The position numbers and the translations under genes are program-made. 64,000 nucleotides of DNA from Deltaproteobacteria bacterium (GTDB lineage: Bacteria; Desulfobacterota; Desulfobacteria; Desulfobacterales; Desulfatirhabdiaceae): assembly GCA_016219185.1 (NCBI GenBank), contig JACRBZ010000084.1, positions 1 to 64,000 on the forward strand, written 5' to 3'. Positions 19,310-34,573 of this stretch are shown here, piece after piece; position 1 is the stretch's first letter; the number at the start of each line of letters is the position of its first letter. The notes under the pieces are model-generated. The model did no database searches, was not told the origin of the DNA, and was given only the letters and a program-made list of their open reading frames with translations.

Positions 19310-20182
19310 ATGAACGGTGACAGTCATGTCGTTTTATGTGTTGATGACGAGGAGAATATCCTCAATTCCCTGAAACGGCTGCTCCGAAGAGAGGGATATA
19401 AACTTCTGACTGCATCCAGCGGAAAAGAGGGACTTCAACTCTTACTGGAAAATGATGTTCATCTTGTCATCTCGGATCAGAGGATGCCCGAGATGACCGG
19501 CACGGAATTCCTGGCCCGGGTAAAGGAAAAACACCCGGATGTGATAAGGATCTGTCTCACGGGCTATGCGGATGTGGATTCCATTACTGAATCCATTAAC
19601 AAAGGTCATATCTATAAATTTTTTTTTAAACCCTGGAATGACCAAAGCCTCAGGCTTGAAATAAAGCAGGCCCTGGACCAATACGACCTCATAAAGGCCA
19701 ACAGGGATCTCCACAATAAGGTGGTCGAACAAAATGAAAAATTAAGAAGAATGAATGAAGACCTGGAAAGGCTTGTTCAAAAAAGAACCGAGGAGCTTGA
19801 ACTTCGCAACCATGCCCTCGAATTTTCTCATGCCGTTCTTGAAGATCTGCCCATATCCATTATCGGAGTGAGCGCTGAAGGCATGATCGTTCTTGTCAAT
19901 CGCAAGTCTGAGTCCCTGCCTTTTAACCAGGTTCCCATTGAGGTCGGAAAAAACTTCTCCGACTATTTTCCGGATGACCTCGTGGAGCTTTTGGAACGTT
20001 CGCTGAAAAGCATGATTTCTCAAGCGGTAACCAATTACGTGCTTTCCGGAAACCGATATACGATAGAATTCATACCCCTTTCAGGCCGGTTTCAGGGAAG
20101 GGGTGTTCTTGTGGCGAGTTATTTATCCGACGACTCACCCGACCACGTTTGCGGCCGTGATCGAGAACTTGATACCAGGTAA
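19310..20182 (+). CDS. Response regulator with coiled coil and PAS-like C-terminal domain
   Basis: Protein of 290 residues. A receiver domain (about 5-125) has the acidic pair in LCVDDEEN, phospho-acceptor Asp56 in VISDQRMPEMTG, and the conserved Lys in FFFKPWND. This is followed by a coiled coil (about 125-170, NEKLRRMNEDLERLVQKRTE) and a PAS-like region (HAVLEDLPISIIGVSAEGMI). There is no DNA-binding or enzyme domain. It is the first gene of a codirectional signalling string and its receiver is close to that of the REC-GspE protein downstream, suggesting shared kinase partners. Confidence 0.9.
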   Translation: MNGDSHVVLCVDDEENILNSLKRLLRREGYKLLTASSGKEGLQLLLENDVHLVISDQRMPEMTGTEFLARVKEKHPDVIRICLTGYADVDSITESINKGHIYKFFFKPWNDQSLRLEIKQALDQYDLIKANRDLHNKVVEQNEKLRRMNEDLERLVQKRTEELELRNHALEFSHAVLEDLPISIIGVSAEGMIVLVNRKSESLPFNQVPIEVGKNFSDYFPDDLVELLERSLKSMISQAVTNYVLSGNRYTIEFIPLSGRFQGRGVLVASYLSDDSPDHVCGRDRELDTR

Positions 20183-20283
20183 ATTCCATGTTGCATTCAA
20201 GATGATACCGACGACGCAGCCAACACAGGTAGCGCTTGCATGCGCGATTTGGAACAGGAAGTGCGCCGAATGCGGGGGTTAAG

Positions 20284-20931
20284 ATGCCAGAGATTAATGA
20301 AAAAGAAAAAAAAATAATTATCAAGCTTGTTTATTATGGTCCTGCCCTGAGCGGAAAGACCACCAATCTGATGCAACTCCACGACATCCTGAACCCATCC
20401 AGATGTGGTGAATTCATGACGCTTGACACCAAGGGAGATCGAACGCTCTTTTTTGATCTTTTGCCCCTGATGGCAAGATCAAAAGAGGGTTTCAGCATCA
20501 AATTGAAACTTTTCACCGTCCCGGGGCAGGTGGAGCATGATGCCACGCGTAAGGCGATTCTATCCCGGACCGATGGGGTTGTCTTTGTGGCTGATTCTCA
20601 ATTAAGTCAGTCAATAACCAATTTCGAAAGCTTCGACAATCTTGAAAAAAATGCCGCCCGCGTGGGTCTGGATATCGACGATCTGCCTTTGGTCATCCAG
20701 TTTAACAAACGCGACCTTCGGGACATCATCAGCGAAGAAGAAGTCCTGAATCGCTGGAAGCCATCGGGACTGCCCGTCACATTCAGCTCGGCGCTTTACG
20801 GCAAGGGCGTAAAAGAGACTTTTGATGCAGCCTTGAAACAGACCTATCGCATGCTTAATCACGTTTACGGGCTGGAAGAAAAATACGCGATAACTGAAAA
20901 TACCTTATTGGAGATCGGCAGTGGAAAATAG
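20284..20931 (+). CDS. MglA-family Ras-like small GTPase
   Basis: GTPase of 215 residues. The P-loop is YYGPALSGKTTNL (about 17-29), the switch II region reads FTVPGQVEHDATRKAILSRT, a form diagnostic of the bacterial MglA group, followed by DGVVFVADSQ, and the base-recognition motif is NKRDLR (141-146). MglA controls cell polarity and type IV pilus motors in Myxococcus. The start at 20284 is chosen by family N-terminus; the frame is open upstream. Its 3' end overlaps the GTG of the kinase gene. No MglB/roadblock GAP gene lies in the window. Confidence 0.9.
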   Translation: MPEINEKEKKIIIKLVYYGPALSGKTTNLMQLHDILNPSRCGEFMTLDTKGDRTLFFDLLPLMARSKEGFSIKLKLFTVPGQVEHDATRKAILSRTDGVVFVADSQLSQSITNFESFDNLEKNAARVGLDIDDLPLVIQFNKRDLRDIISEEEVLNRWKPSGLPVTFSSALYGKGVKETFDAALKQTYRMLNHVYGLEEKYAITENTLLEIGSGK

Positions 20932-22318
20932 CAAAGAAATAACAGAACCCACCGATTTTGACATGGAGTACAAAATAGATCAACTTCTTCCGGTCACCGT
21001 ACTTGATGATATTTTCAGGCAGGTTCGGAAAATCACAATGCTGTCTGTTGCCGTGCTTCTCCCAGACGGCAACTGTTTTCACGGCAAGGAGGCTCTGTCT
21101 CAAATTGAGGCGGGTTCATTGAAAGCGGTGCTGACCCGGGATAAAATTGAAAGTGCCAAGGTCTACGGTTTTGAAAAGGGCCGGGTTACGTTGGTTCTTC
21201 CCATTTCGCACGAACTTGAAACATTGGGGTATCTTGTTTTTTCCCGGGTTGACGGAAAAGGACCCTCCGATGCTTCTCTTATCCCGCTCGGACAATTGGT
21301 GTTATATGTTTTGGATCGACTCATATATTATAATTATAAATATCTTCTGACTTCAAACCTCCATGGACAGGTAATCGAGACCTCTTTTGAACAGCTCAAG
21401 GAAAAGGCGGCGCTACTGGAAGAATCGGAAAAGAAATACCGCGCATTGGCCGAGAGTCTGGAAAAAGAAGTGGAAAAAAAGGCAAGCAAAATAAAGGAAA
21501 CCCAGGCCCAGCTCATGCAGCAGGAAAAAATGGCGTCCATCGGCCAGCTTGCAGCGGGCGTGGCCCATGAGATCAACAACCCGACCGGCTTTGTTAACAG
21601 CAACCTGACCACATTGTCCGAGTATCAGCAGGATATCAAAGATCTCATCGGAGAGTACAGGGGCCTGATGGATGACTTAAAGGAATTTGCCGGCAGCGGG
21701 GCGCTGCCGCCTTCAATAACCGATAAATTAGACCGGATTTCCGCGATCGAGAAAGACGCTGACATGGATTTTATCCTGAGTGATATCTCCGATCTGATCA
21801 GGGAAAGCAGGGACGGCGTTGAACGCATCAAAAACATTGTCATCGACCTGAAGGATTTTGCCCATCCGGGTGAGGATCAGATGCAAGCAGCGGATATCAA
21901 CAAGGGGATTGAATCCACCCTTAATGTCGTCTGGAATGAACTCAAATATAAGGCTGCGGTGAAAAAAGACTTCGGTGCACTGCCACTCGTAAACTGCTAT
22001 CCGCAGCAGCTCAATCAGGTGTTTATGAATATTCTGATTAATGCGGCCCAGGCAATTGAAGAACACGGGGAGATCAAAATCGCAACCGAGGCAAAAGACG
22101 GCTTTGTGATGGTCCGGATCAGTGATAACGGCGTCGGAATTCCCGGGGAAAATATCTCGAAGATATTCGATCCGTTCTTTACCACGAAAGCGGTGGGAAA
22201 AGGAACGGGCCTGGGCATGAATGTCGCCTACAACATCATCAAGAAGCACAAGGGGCAAATTGATGTGGAAAGCACCGTGGGCAAGGGCACTACCTTTACC
22301 GTTAAAATTCCCGGTTAG
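20921..22318 (+). CDS. Soluble sensor histidine kinase
   Basis: Kinase of 465 residues without a membrane segment. Residues 1-140 form a small sensory domain of unclear family ([20 protein letters not shown]). A coiled coil follows (150-200), then the H-box [17 protein letters not shown] with His216, an N-box [15 protein letters not shown], and G-boxes DNGVGIPG and GKGTGLGMN. The H-box type (HEINNP) belongs to HPK4-like kinases. A GTG start overlaps the GTPase gene by eleven bases, and the next gene follows in twelve bases with AGGAGAATAGGG, so the kinase, the GTPase and the REC-ATPase are probably translated from one transcript. Confidence 0.93.
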   Translation: MENSKEITEPTDFDMEYKIDQLLPVTVLDDIFRQVRKITMLSVAVLLPDGNCFHGKEALSQIEAGSLKAVLTRDKIESAKVYGFEKGRVTLVLPISHELETLGYLVFSRVDGKGPSDASLIPLGQLVLYVLDRLIYYNYKYLLTSNLHGQVIETSFEQLKEKAALLEESEKKYRALAESLEKEVEKKASKIKETQAQLMQQEKMASIGQLAAGVAHEINNPTGFVNSNLTTLSEYQQDIKDLIGEYRGLMDDLKEFAGSGALPPSITDKLDRISAIEKDADMDFILSDISDLIRESRDGVERIKNIVIDLKDFAHPGEDQMQAADINKGIESTLNVVWNELKYKAAVKKDFGALPLVNCYPQQLNQVFMNILINAAQAIEEHGEIKIATEAKDGFVMVRISDNGVGIPGENISKIFDPFFTTKAVGKGTGLGMNVAYNIIKKHKGQIDVESTVGKGTTFTVKIPG

Positions 22319-22330
22319 GAGAATAGGGTA

Positions 22331-24745
22331 ATGTCCAGACTGGCTTCTCTTTTTGTTGAGGATAAAAAAGGACAGGGACAGCAAGACCTCAAGGATTCAG
22401 GTGACCCGGTCAAAGTTGTTTATAAGATCCTGTTTGTTGATGATGAAGAAAATGTATTAAAGGCGATGCTCCGCATTTTCAGACGTGAAAATTACAAACT
22501 GCTGACGGCGATGTCGGCTGCGGAAGCCCTGGAGCTTCTCAAGATGGAGCCGGCCCAGGTGATCATTTCCGATTACCGGATGCCGGGGATGACCGGAGCG
22601 GATCTGCTCCGTAAGATCAAGGAGCTTTATCCGCAGACCATTCGCATCATGCTGACCGGGTATGCCGATGTGAACGCGATTATGGGCGCCATCAATGAGG
22701 GCGCGGTTTATAAATTTATCACAAAACCCTGGAACGACGATGATCTGCGCCTGACGGTCAGCCTTGCGTTGGAGCAGTACGATCTCATTCAGGAAAACAA
22801 TGCCTTAAAAACACAGCGGGAGACCCAGGAGAAAAAAATAGGTCAGATGTCCCGCTTTTTTCAGGCCAATCGGAGTCAGATCGGCCGGATACTGCTCAAA
22901 AAGGGGCTGATCAGAAAAGAGCAACTCGACAAGGCGCTTGCCTTGCAGGCCCAGAAAAATCAAGTCTTGCCGCTGATCCTGACCGAGATGAATATCGTGA
23001 GCGAAAAAGTGATTATGCAGTTGATCAAGTCCGATTTCGGAATCGACAGGGTTTATCCGAAGGAATTCACGGTGTCAAAGGCCCTGGCGTCCCTGATTCC
23101 GAAAAATGTCTGCCAGAATAACCTCCTGGTTCCGCTCAAACGCACGGATCGCACATTAATCGTGGCCATGGCCGATCCCACGGATTATATCAAGGTGGAT
23201 GATCTGAAATTTTTAACCGGGCTCCCGGTCCAGCCCGTTCTTGCCTCCGCAAGCGAGATTACGGAAAAATTGAAAGAGGTTTACGGGGGAGAAGATCAGA
23301 TTGATATCGCCATCTCGGATCTTAATTTGCTGGATCCCACGGAAACGATTGAAGTCGTATTGGATGAAGAGGATCAAGAAGCGGATGTCGAGGAATTACT
23401 TGCAGCCAAAGACCAGCCGCCCGCCGTCAGAATCGTCAATGCGATCATCTCGGATGCCTTGCGCCATGCGGCCTCGGATGTTCACATCGAGCCAAAATCA
23501 AAATATGTCATGGTGCGGTACAGGATAGACGGCCTCCTGCATGATAAGCTTCATATCCCTTTGTCCATGCACCCGGTTATCGTCTCCAGGATCAAGATCA
23601 TGGCCGAGCTGGATATTTCCGAACGGCGCAAGCCCCAGGACGGCCGTATCACGGTCAAAAGCTCTTCAAGAATGGTTGACATGCGTATTTCCACGCTTCC
23701 CACGGTAAGGGGGGAAAAAGTCGTGTTAAGGGTTCTGGACAAAAATGCGGCCATTAAGGGGATATCCTCCCTGGGCTTTTCTGAAAAAGACTTAAAAAAA
23801 GTGACGCGCTGTATCTATCAGCCACAAGGGATCATCCTGTCCACGGGACCCACCGGCAGCGGCAAGACCAGTACCCTTTATTCGCTTCTGCAGGAAGGCG
23901 CCACCATCACAAAAAACTTCACCACCATTGAAGAACCGGTCGAATATTTCATGAACATGGCCGAACAGGTGAATGTCCGCCACAAGATCGGCCTGGATTT
24001 TCCCGTTGTCATGCGCGCCCTGCTTCGCCAGGACCCCGATGTGATTTTGCTGGGAGAGATCCGTGATTTCGAAACTGCCGAGGTGGCCTTCCAGGCTGCC
24101 CTGACAGGGCATCTGGTTTTAACCACCCTTCACACCAACGGAACCGTTGCCACCATCACGCGACTGAAAGATATGGGGGTCAAGCCCTATGTGATATGCG
24201 AGGCGCTTCTGTGTATTATCTCGCAGCGTCTGGTCCGTAGGATATGCCAGCATTGCATGGTGGAAGATAAGGTGTCTGACGATCTGTTGCTGGCGCTCGG
24301 ACTGGAAAGAAGCCATCTTAATTTTGTTCCCCAAAAAGGGGCGGGCTGCGAGCATTGCAATGGTACGGGCTATAAAGGAAGGATCGGCGTTTTTGAGGTG
24401 TTCCCCGTTAATGAAGAACTCAAGAAAATGATACGCCAGGACGCCAACGAAGCCGAGTTGATGCAAGCGGCCCGCATGGGGGGGATGACGACCATTTTTG
24501 ATGATGTCATGGAAAAAATCGGGGCGGGCATTACCACCTGTGAAGAAGTCCTGCGTGTCCTCGGCGTTCAAAACATCGCTGAAATGGAGTGCCCCCATTG
24601 CCGGATTCATCTGGAAGAATCTTCTCATTTCTGCCCCTTTTGCGGGGGGATAATAACGCCGCACTGCTCCGGGTGCGGCGGGATATTAAATGCCAACTGG
24701 AAGGTATGCCCTTCCTGCGGAAAAAAATGCGAGGAGAATGTTTGA
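22331..24745 (+). CDS. Receiver-MshEN-GspE/PilB-type ATPase fusion with C-terminal zinc ribbons
   Basis: Protein of 804 residues. An N-terminal receiver (about 32-150) has the acidic pair Asp37/38, phospho-acceptor Asp81 in [12 protein letters not shown] and Lys132 in TKPWND. Residues about 184-320 match the MshEN/GspE N-domain ([18 protein letters not shown]), which in other proteins can bind cyclic di-GMP. The secretion ATPase core follows: ASDVHIEP, Walker A GPTGSGKT (506-513), Walker [10 protein letters not shown] and the His box [19 protein letters not shown] zinc module lies near 645-680. After the usual end there are two extra double-cysteine ribbons ([24 protein letters not shown]). 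Its stop overlaps the next start. Confidence 0.93.
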   Translation: MSRLASLFVEDKKGQGQQDLKDSGDPVKVVYKILFVDDEENVLKAMLRIFRRENYKLLTAMSAAEALELLKMEPAQVIISDYRMPGMTGADLLRKIKELYPQTIRIMLTGYADVNAIMGAINEGAVYKFITKPWNDDDLRLTVSLALEQYDLIQENNALKTQRETQEKKIGQMSRFFQANRSQIGRILLKKGLIRKEQLDKALALQAQKNQVLPLILTEMNIVSEKVIMQLIKSDFGIDRVYPKEFTVSKALASLIPKNVCQNNLLVPLKRTDRTLIVAMADPTDYIKVDDLKFLTGLPVQPVLASASEITEKLKEVYGGEDQIDIAISDLNLLDPTETIEVVLDEEDQEADVEELLAAKDQPPAVRIVNAIISDALRHAASDVHIEPKSKYVMVRYRIDGLLHDKLHIPLSMHPVIVSRIKIMAELDISERRKPQDGRITVKSSSRMVDMRISTLPTVRGEKVVLRVLDKNAAIKGISSLGFSEKDLKKVTRCIYQPQGIILSTGPTGSGKTSTLYSLLQEGATITKNFTTIEEPVEYFMNMAEQVNVRHKIGLDFPVVMRALLRQDPDVILLGEIRDFETAEVAFQAALTGHLVLTTLHTNGTVATITRLKDMGVKPYVICEALLCIISQRLVRRICQHCMVEDKVSDDLLLALGLERSHLNFVPQKGAGCEHCNGTGYKGRIGVFEVFPVNEELKKMIRQDANEAELMQAARMGGMTTIFDDVMEKIGAGITTCEEVLRVLGVQNIAEMECPHCRIHLEESSHFCPFCGGIITPHCSGCGGILNANWKVCPSCGKKCEENV

Positions 24746-27700
24746 TGAAATTTACTGCGGCGTATTGCTGTAGTATGATTTTCTTCCTTGTTTTTTCCTC
24801 CATTGGTCATGCAATCGAGCTTTCCAGGGAAGAGACGGCATATCTTCGCGCAAAAGACACGATTGTTTTTGTCAGCCAGAGCCAATACCCGCCATTTGAA
24901 TTCGTTGATGCAAACGGACAACACGAAGGCATGATGCTCGATATCATCCGCTGGATGGCCGTGGAAATGAACTTCAAGCCCGTGTTTATGGATATGACAT
25001 TCCAACAGGCCCAGGAAGCCGTTCTTTCCGGGAAAGCCGATATCCTCACCAGCCTGTTTTACAGTGATCAGCGAAAAGAAAAATTCGCGTTTACCGAACC
25101 TCTTTTCGATGTTCCGGCTTCGATTTTTGTGAAGGCGGAGCGAACGGATATCAAGGATCTCAAGGACCTGAACGGCAAGACGATTGCCATTCAGAGAGGG
25201 GATTATGCCAGAGAGTTTCTGGAATCCCGGAACATACGCTTCGATATGCTGGATACCCGGGATTTTTCCGAAGCCACCGATAGGGTCCTGGCCGGCAAAG
25301 CGGATGCCGTCATCGGCGATGAACAAATCGTCTTTTACCATATTTTCGCCAACCGGCTTGGGGATGCGATCAAGAAAGTGGGGGAGCCGCTTTACGTCGG
25401 CAGGAATTGCATGGCCTCGAATCAGAACAACACCCCTCTTACCCGCATTCTGAACAAAGGCATCAGAGAGGCTGAAAAATCCGGACAACTGGATAAAATC
25501 GGGACAAAATGGCTGGGAACGGTCTATGTCCCTCCCAAGCCATTCCTGGACCGCTATCGGTGGCACGCGGCCGTGGTTGTCGGCGGGATTTTGTCGATAT
25601 TGTTGCTGGTCTGGGCATGGAATATCAGGCTGCGGGTTCTGGTACGAAAAAAGATGGTAGATGTCACCAGCCGCGAACAGGCGCTTAAAGAAAGCGAGGA
25701 AAAATATCGGCGTTTATTTGAAACACTCATCGACGTTTATTATCGGGTTGACAACAAGGGCCGAATCGTCATGGTTTCTCCGTCCGTGACAAAGGCTGCC
25801 GGATATCAGCCTGGAGAGGTACTCGGCTCGGAAATAATAAATTATTATGTACACCCGGAGGAGGGATACCGGTTTTGTGAGTTTCTGATGAAAAGCGGTT
25901 CCATCAATGATTTTGAAGCACAAATGAAAAGAAAGGACGGTTCGGTATTATGGGCATCCTTCAATGGCAGAATGGACAAGGACAAAGCAGGAAAAATCAT
26001 AGGGATCGAGGGTATTGCCAGGGACATTACCGAGCGCAAACAGGCGGAAGAGCGGCTCGGAAACGCTCATGAGCGAATGCAGGCCATCATGGACTCGGTC
26101 CAGGCGGGTATCGTTTTGATTCAGGGCGATAACCGCATGATCGTCGATGCCAACCCCGCCGCTGCCCATATGCTTGGCGTCATGCCCGACGATGTGATCG
26201 GAACCGTCTGCAGCGAACATATTTGTCCGGTCGAAACAGGACAATGCCCCGTGTTCGACCTGGGGAAAGATTTGCACAATACCGAGCGCTTCATCCGCAG
26301 GCTGGACGGTGTCCTGGTTCCTGTCCTTAAAACCGTTACGCGGCTCAAACTCGATGGAAAGGAGCACCTCCTGGAAAGTTTTGTGGATATTTCCCAACTC
26401 AAACGAACAGAGGAAGAGCTGCGCAAGTCCAAGGAAGAAGCCGAGAGTTTGAACGTACATCTGGAACAGCAGACCGTATTTGCCAAGGAGATGGCCGCGC
26501 AGGCGGAGATGGCCAATGCGGCCAAGAGTGAGTTCCTGGCCAATATGAGTCACGAAATCCGCACCCCCATGAACGGCGTGATCGGCATGACCGGACTGCT
26601 GCTGGATACCGAATTGAGCGACGTGCAGCGAAAGTACGTCGAGATCATTCGCACCAACGGCAAATCACTTCTGGCCGTCATTAACGGTATCCTGGATTTT
26701 TCTAAGATCGAGGCCGGCAAGTTGGAGTTGGAATTGCTCGATTTTGATCTGCGTGCCCTGCTTGATGACTTCGCCACGATGATGGCCTTTCGTGCCCGTG
26801 AAAAAGGTCTCGAATTCATCTGCGCCGCGGCATCCGATGTGCCGACATGTCTTTGCGGCGACCCCGGCCGTCTGCGACAGATTCTGATTAATCTGACCGA
26901 AAACGCGGTCAAGTTCACCCACCAGGGCCAGATCACCGTGCAGGCCAGCCTGATATCGGAAACCGACGACGAAACCATGATCCGTTTTTCCGTACGGGAT
27001 ACCGGTATCGGCATTTCGGAGGACAAGATGGACATCCTGTTCCAGAGGTTCACGCAAGTGGATGCCTCGACCACCCGAAACTACGGCGGTACCGGCCTGG
27101 GGCTTGCCATTTCAAAACAACTGGCCGAGATGATGGGGGGCGAAATCGGTGTTTGCAGAGAGGAAGGCGGGGGCTCGGAATTCTGGTTTACGGCCAGTTT
27201 TGCCAGACAAGTCGATCGGCCGCGAAAGACTGCACGCCGGTCCGGAATCCGCGGGGCACACTTTCAATTTGAGAATGACAATGGGACCGACCGTCAGATG
27301 CGCGGGAGTGCGATTCGCATCCTGCTGGCCGAAGACAACATCACCAACCAGCAGGTGGCCCTGGGTATTTTGAAGAAAATGGGTCTGCGCGCGGACGTTG
27401 CGGCCAATGGCGCGGAAGCAGTCAGGGCTTTTGAAACCCTTCCCTACGATCTGGTGCTGATGGATGTGCAGATGCCCGTGATGGACGGATTGGAGGCTAC
27501 AAGGCGGATCAGGGAATCGGAGGGCAGGCGAATGGCTGCGGATGCAGGACAAAAACCTTTCTTTGTTCCGATCATCGCCATGACCGCCCAAGTCCTGCGG
27601 GGCAATCGGGATCGTTTTCTGGAAGCGGGTATGAACGACTACATCGCCAAACCGGTGGATCTTCGGGTTCTGGCGGATGTTCTGGATCAATGGCTTGTTG

Positions 27701-28113
27701 TTCGGGATGAAAGAGGCCGTTCGGAACCTGAAAAAAGCCGGACAATGGAAAACAATCCTGAAGACGGAAGGGGATTGGATAATATTTTCGACCGCGAGGC
27801 GTTAATCAACCGGCTGATGGGAGATAAGGATTTTGTGATAACGGTCATCGAGGGATTTTTGATTGACATGCCCAAACAGATAACGATACTCAAAGAATTC
27901 GTTCAACTGGGCCAGGCAAGGCAGGCAAGCGCGCAGGCCCACAAAATCAAGGGTGCGGCGGATAACGTCGGAAGTCCGGCGCTTAAGGAAATTGCCCACG
28001 CCATGGAACAGGCTGGAAAGGCCGAAGAAATACACCTGCTCAACACCCTGATGTCGGAACTGGAAAAGCGGTTTGAGCAATTAAAGCAAGCAATGGAGAC
28101 GATCAAGCCATGA
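24745..28113 (+). CDS. Hybrid histidine kinase with extracytoplasmic solute-binding sensor, two PAS, REC and HPt
   Basis: Membrane kinase of 1122 residues. A signal peptide (1-23) is followed by a family 3 solute-binding domain (about 37-258, [20 protein letters not shown]), one membrane helix (about 275-295), PAS1 (320-430), PAS2 (445-550), the dimerisation domain with His603 ([15 protein letters not shown]), the ATPase domain ([26 protein letters not shown]), a receiver with Asp907 ([13 protein letters not shown]) and an HPt domain with His1066 ([12 protein letters not shown]). It is a complete phosphorelay in one chain. PAS2 has three closely spaced cysteines. ATG at 24745 overlaps the upstream stop, with GAGGAGAA as ribosome site. 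Confidence 0.95.
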   Translation: MKFTAAYCCSMIFFLVFSSIGHAIELSREETAYLRAKDTIVFVSQSQYPPFEFVDANGQHEGMMLDIIRWMAVEMNFKPVFMDMTFQQAQEAVLSGKADILTSLFYSDQRKEKFAFTEPLFDVPASIFVKAERTDIKDLKDLNGKTIAIQRGDYAREFLESRNIRFDMLDTRDFSEATDRVLAGKADAVIGDEQIVFYHIFANRLGDAIKKVGEPLYVGRNCMASNQNNTPLTRILNKGIREAEKSGQLDKIGTKWLGTVYVPPKPFLDRYRWHAAVVVGGILSILLLVWAWNIRLRVLVRKKMVDVTSREQALKESEEKYRRLFETLIDVYYRVDNKGRIVMVSPSVTKAAGYQPGEVLGSEIINYYVHPEEGYRFCEFLMKSGSINDFEAQMKRKDGSVLWASFNGRMDKDKAGKIIGIEGIARDITERKQAEERLGNAHERMQAIMDSVQAGIVLIQGDNRMIVDANPAAAHMLGVMPDDVIGTVCSEHICPVETGQCPVFDLGKDLHNTERFIRRLDGVLVPVLKTVTRLKLDGKEHLLESFVDISQLKRTEEELRKSKEEAESLNVHLEQQTVFAKEMAAQAEMANAAKSEFLANMSHEIRTPMNGVIGMTGLLLDTELSDVQRKYVEIIRTNGKSLLAVINGILDFSKIEAGKLELELLDFDLRALLDDFATMMAFRAREKGLEFICAAASDVPTCLCGDPGRLRQILINLTENAVKFTHQGQITVQASLISETDDETMIRFSVRDTGIGISEDKMDILFQRFTQVDASTTRNYGGTGLGLAISKQLAEMMGGEIGVCREEGGGSEFWFTASFARQVDRPRKTARRSGIRGAHFQFENDNGTDRQMRGSAIRILLAEDNITNQQVALGILKKMGLRADVAANGAEAVRAFETLPYDLVLMDVQMPVMDGLEATRRIRESEGRRMAADAGQKPFFVPIIAMTAQVLRGNRDRFLEAGMNDYIAKPVDLRVLADVLDQWLVVRDERGRSEPEKSRTMENNPEDGRGLDNIFDREALINRLMGDKDFVITVIEGFLIDMPKQITILKEFVQLGQARQASAQAHKIKGAADNVGSPALKEIAHAMEQAGKAEEIHLLNTLMSELEKRFEQLKQAMETIKP

Positions 28114-28793
28114 AAGTGTTGATTGCCGAAGATGATTTCACTTCAAGAACCATACTTCAGGCCATCCTGACCAGTTGGGGCTATGAGGTTGTGGCAACGG
28201 CCGACGGTGAGTCGGCATTGGCGGCGATGCAACAGCCCGATGCGCCGCACCTGGCCCTGCTGGACTGGATGATGCCGGGAATGGAAGGTCCTGCCGTCTG
28301 CCATGAACTGAGAAAACTGAAACGCCGGGACCCCGTATACCTGATCCTGTTGACCTCGAAAGGAGAACGGGGGGATATCGTCCAGGGGCTTGAAGCCGGT
28401 GCGGATGACTACATTGCCAAACCGTATAACAACGAAGAGTTGCGCGCCAGGGTCCAGGTGGGCAAACGCATGGTCACGCTCCAGAACGAACTTCGGGAAT
28501 GGGAAAAACTTCAAGGCGTGCTGGAAATGGCCGGTGCGGTTTGTCATGAGCAGACCCAGCCCCTGCAGTGCATTTCCGGCTATAGCGAGCTGCTTTTAAT
28601 GGATTTGAATGAAAAAGATCCAAAATGCGAGATGCTTAAAAAAATTAAATCGCAAGTGGATCGACTTGGCGAATTGACGCGAAAAATAATGAAAATAACC
28701 CGTTACCAATCCAAACCATATTTAAGTAAAACCAGAATTATCGATATTGAATGCGCATCCCAAATAAAAAGGGAGGACCCTGATAATGGATGA
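28110..28793 (+). CDS. Response regulator fused to a HisKA-like domain lacking an ATPase domain
   Basis: Protein of 227 residues. The receiver (1-120) has Asp52 in [13 protein letters not shown] and the Lys in [11 protein letters not shown]. Residues 130-205 resemble a dimerisation/phosphoacceptor domain: [20 protein letters not shown] with His146, then [11 protein letters not shown] and a second helix. No N-, G- or F-box follows; the chain ends soon after. It may act as a phosphotransfer or scaffold protein, or it may be a kinase that lost its catalytic domain. Its ATG overlaps the stop of the hybrid kinase. The last ~15 codons are repeated, degenerate, upstream of the receiver gene at 34154. 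Confidence 0.88.
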   Translation: MKVLIAEDDFTSRTILQAILTSWGYEVVATADGESALAAMQQPDAPHLALLDWMMPGMEGPAVCHELRKLKRRDPVYLILLTSKGERGDIVQGLEAGADDYIAKPYNNEELRARVQVGKRMVTLQNELREWEKLQGVLEMAGAVCHEQTQPLQCISGYSELLLMDLNEKDPKCEMLKKIKSQVDRLGELTRKIMKITRYQSKPYLSKTRIIDIECASQIKREDPDNG

Positions 28794-28843
28794 AAATGGA
28801 TATTGGCGGCTGACGATGAAAAGCGGATTTGCCGGTTTCAGTC
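28786..28843 (+). pseudogene. Frameshifted 5' remnant of a receiver-domain gene
   Basis: Starting at the ATG at 28786, the reading is MDEN and then, after a one-base shift, ILAADDEKRICRF. This matches the start of the intact receiver at 34154, which reads MTEKRILVVDDEKQIREL. The match breaks off where the 3' end of the reverse-strand kinase begins. The nucleotide match continues upstream into the end of the preceding gene. I read it as the left scar of an insertion or duplication; the shift and stop mean it cannot encode a receiver. Confidence 0.7.
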
Positions 28844-33520
<4,677 letters not shown>

Positions 33521-34111
33521 TCAGCCATCCTCATTCTTGTTTTTGATAAAACACGGTACACATGTAGGGTTTCAATTCGAATTCCGAACACAGACAGGTA
33601 ACGCACTCGGGTGAGAACTTCGGCCCTCGCGAGCGGTTTTTTTGTGTAATCCACGCTGGGGGCGAATCCCCGGACTTGGTTGCCGCATCCGCGTTGGTCG
33701 AGATAAAGTGTATCGGCGCTCCTGATGCCGCAGAATGTTATTGGCGCAAATCAGGCCCATTGACCGTATAAAGTCTGATTTCTAAATCATCCGCAGGGCA
33801 AAAGCAAGGGAATTTAGCTGACTGGCCGAACCCGGTTTCAGGACTGCCGCCAGCCGAGAGCAGACGGTCGGGAACCTTGACGTTCCGCCAGCTCAATCAC
33901 TTGGAGAAGTGCCGGATGTGAAATTCGAGGGTCAAGCCGGCCCGGGTTCATATTCTTCTGCCCGGCTGGTCTGGCCGTGAGACGTGAATAGCGTATAAAA
34001 TACTGAGTTTTGGCTCCAGATCGGAACCAAAAGAAGATTGATATCAACGGGAATAGATATTATCATGATGCTCTTTGGGTTTGGTGGCGGCACCGCACAC
34101 CAGGTTCGCTG
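33521..34111. other. Intergenic stretch of about 590 bases without a gene
   Basis: No open frame with a ribosome site or recognisable domain was found on either strand. The segment should hold the promoter of the reverse kinase gene near 33530-33600, but no convincing -35/-10 pair was seen. A short palindrome CTCGCGAG before a T-run at 33636-33643 is too small for a terminator call. The sequence looks like decayed coding DNA between the kinase and the remnant at 34112. Confidence 0.5.
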
Positions 34112-34154
34112 TATTGAAAGCGCATCCCGAATGAAAAAAGGAGAAAAAGGATAA
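34112..34154 (+). pseudogene. 3' remnant of a REC-HisKA-like gene in front of the receiver gene
   Basis: An open stretch reads IESASRMKKGEKG and a TAA that overlaps the ATG of the receiver gene (TAATG). It matches the end of the protein encoded at 28110-28793, which reads [15 protein letters not shown]. The nucleotide match between 28745-28830 and 34112-34199 is roughly three quarters identical by eye with few gaps. The body of the gene is missing upstream. It is the right counterpart of the scar at 28786. Confidence 0.65.
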
Positions 34155-34540
34155 TGACTGAAAAAAGAATTTTGGTGGTGGACGATGAAAAACAGATTCG
34201 TGAATTGTATTCCCAGGTTTTTTCACGAGCCGGTTATTCGGCGCAGACCGCGGAAAGCGCCGAAGAGGCGCTTGAGATCATGGCCAAAACCCCTTTCCTG
34301 GTTCTCTTTTTGGATCTGAATCTGCCGGGAATGAACGGTGTCGATCTGTGCCGGCAGATCCGAAACGGCTGGTCCATGGCGATATGCTTTGCGGTTACGG
34401 GCTATGCCTCGCTCTTTGAACTTTCCGAGTGCCGGGATGCGGGCTTCGAGGATTATTTTACCAAGCCCGCGAGTCTATCGGATCTGCTGGCTGCGGCTGA
34501 GAATGCTTTCAAGAAAATTGAGCGATGGAAACAACGATAG
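34154..34540 (+). CDS. Stand-alone CheY-like receiver
   Basis: Single receiver domain of 128 residues. The acidic pair is in ILVVDDEKQ, the phospho-acceptor is Asp54 (LFLDLNLPGMNG), the switch Thr/Ser region reads CFAVTGYASLFELS, and the conserved Lys is in YFTKPASLSDL. There is no output domain, so it probably acts by protein contact or phosphotransfer. AAAAAGGAGAAAAAGG is the ribosome site. A decayed copy of its start lies at 28786, so it may once have followed the REC-HisKA gene directly. Confidence 0.92.
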   Translation: MTEKRILVVDDEKQIRELYSQVFSRAGYSAQTAESAEEALEIMAKTPFLVLFLDLNLPGMNGVDLCRQIRNGWSMAICFAVTGYASLFELSECRDAGFEDYFTKPASLSDLLAAAENAFKKIERWKQR

Positions 34541-34573
34541 GGTTTATGCTGATCATTGCTGCTTGATGTTCAT

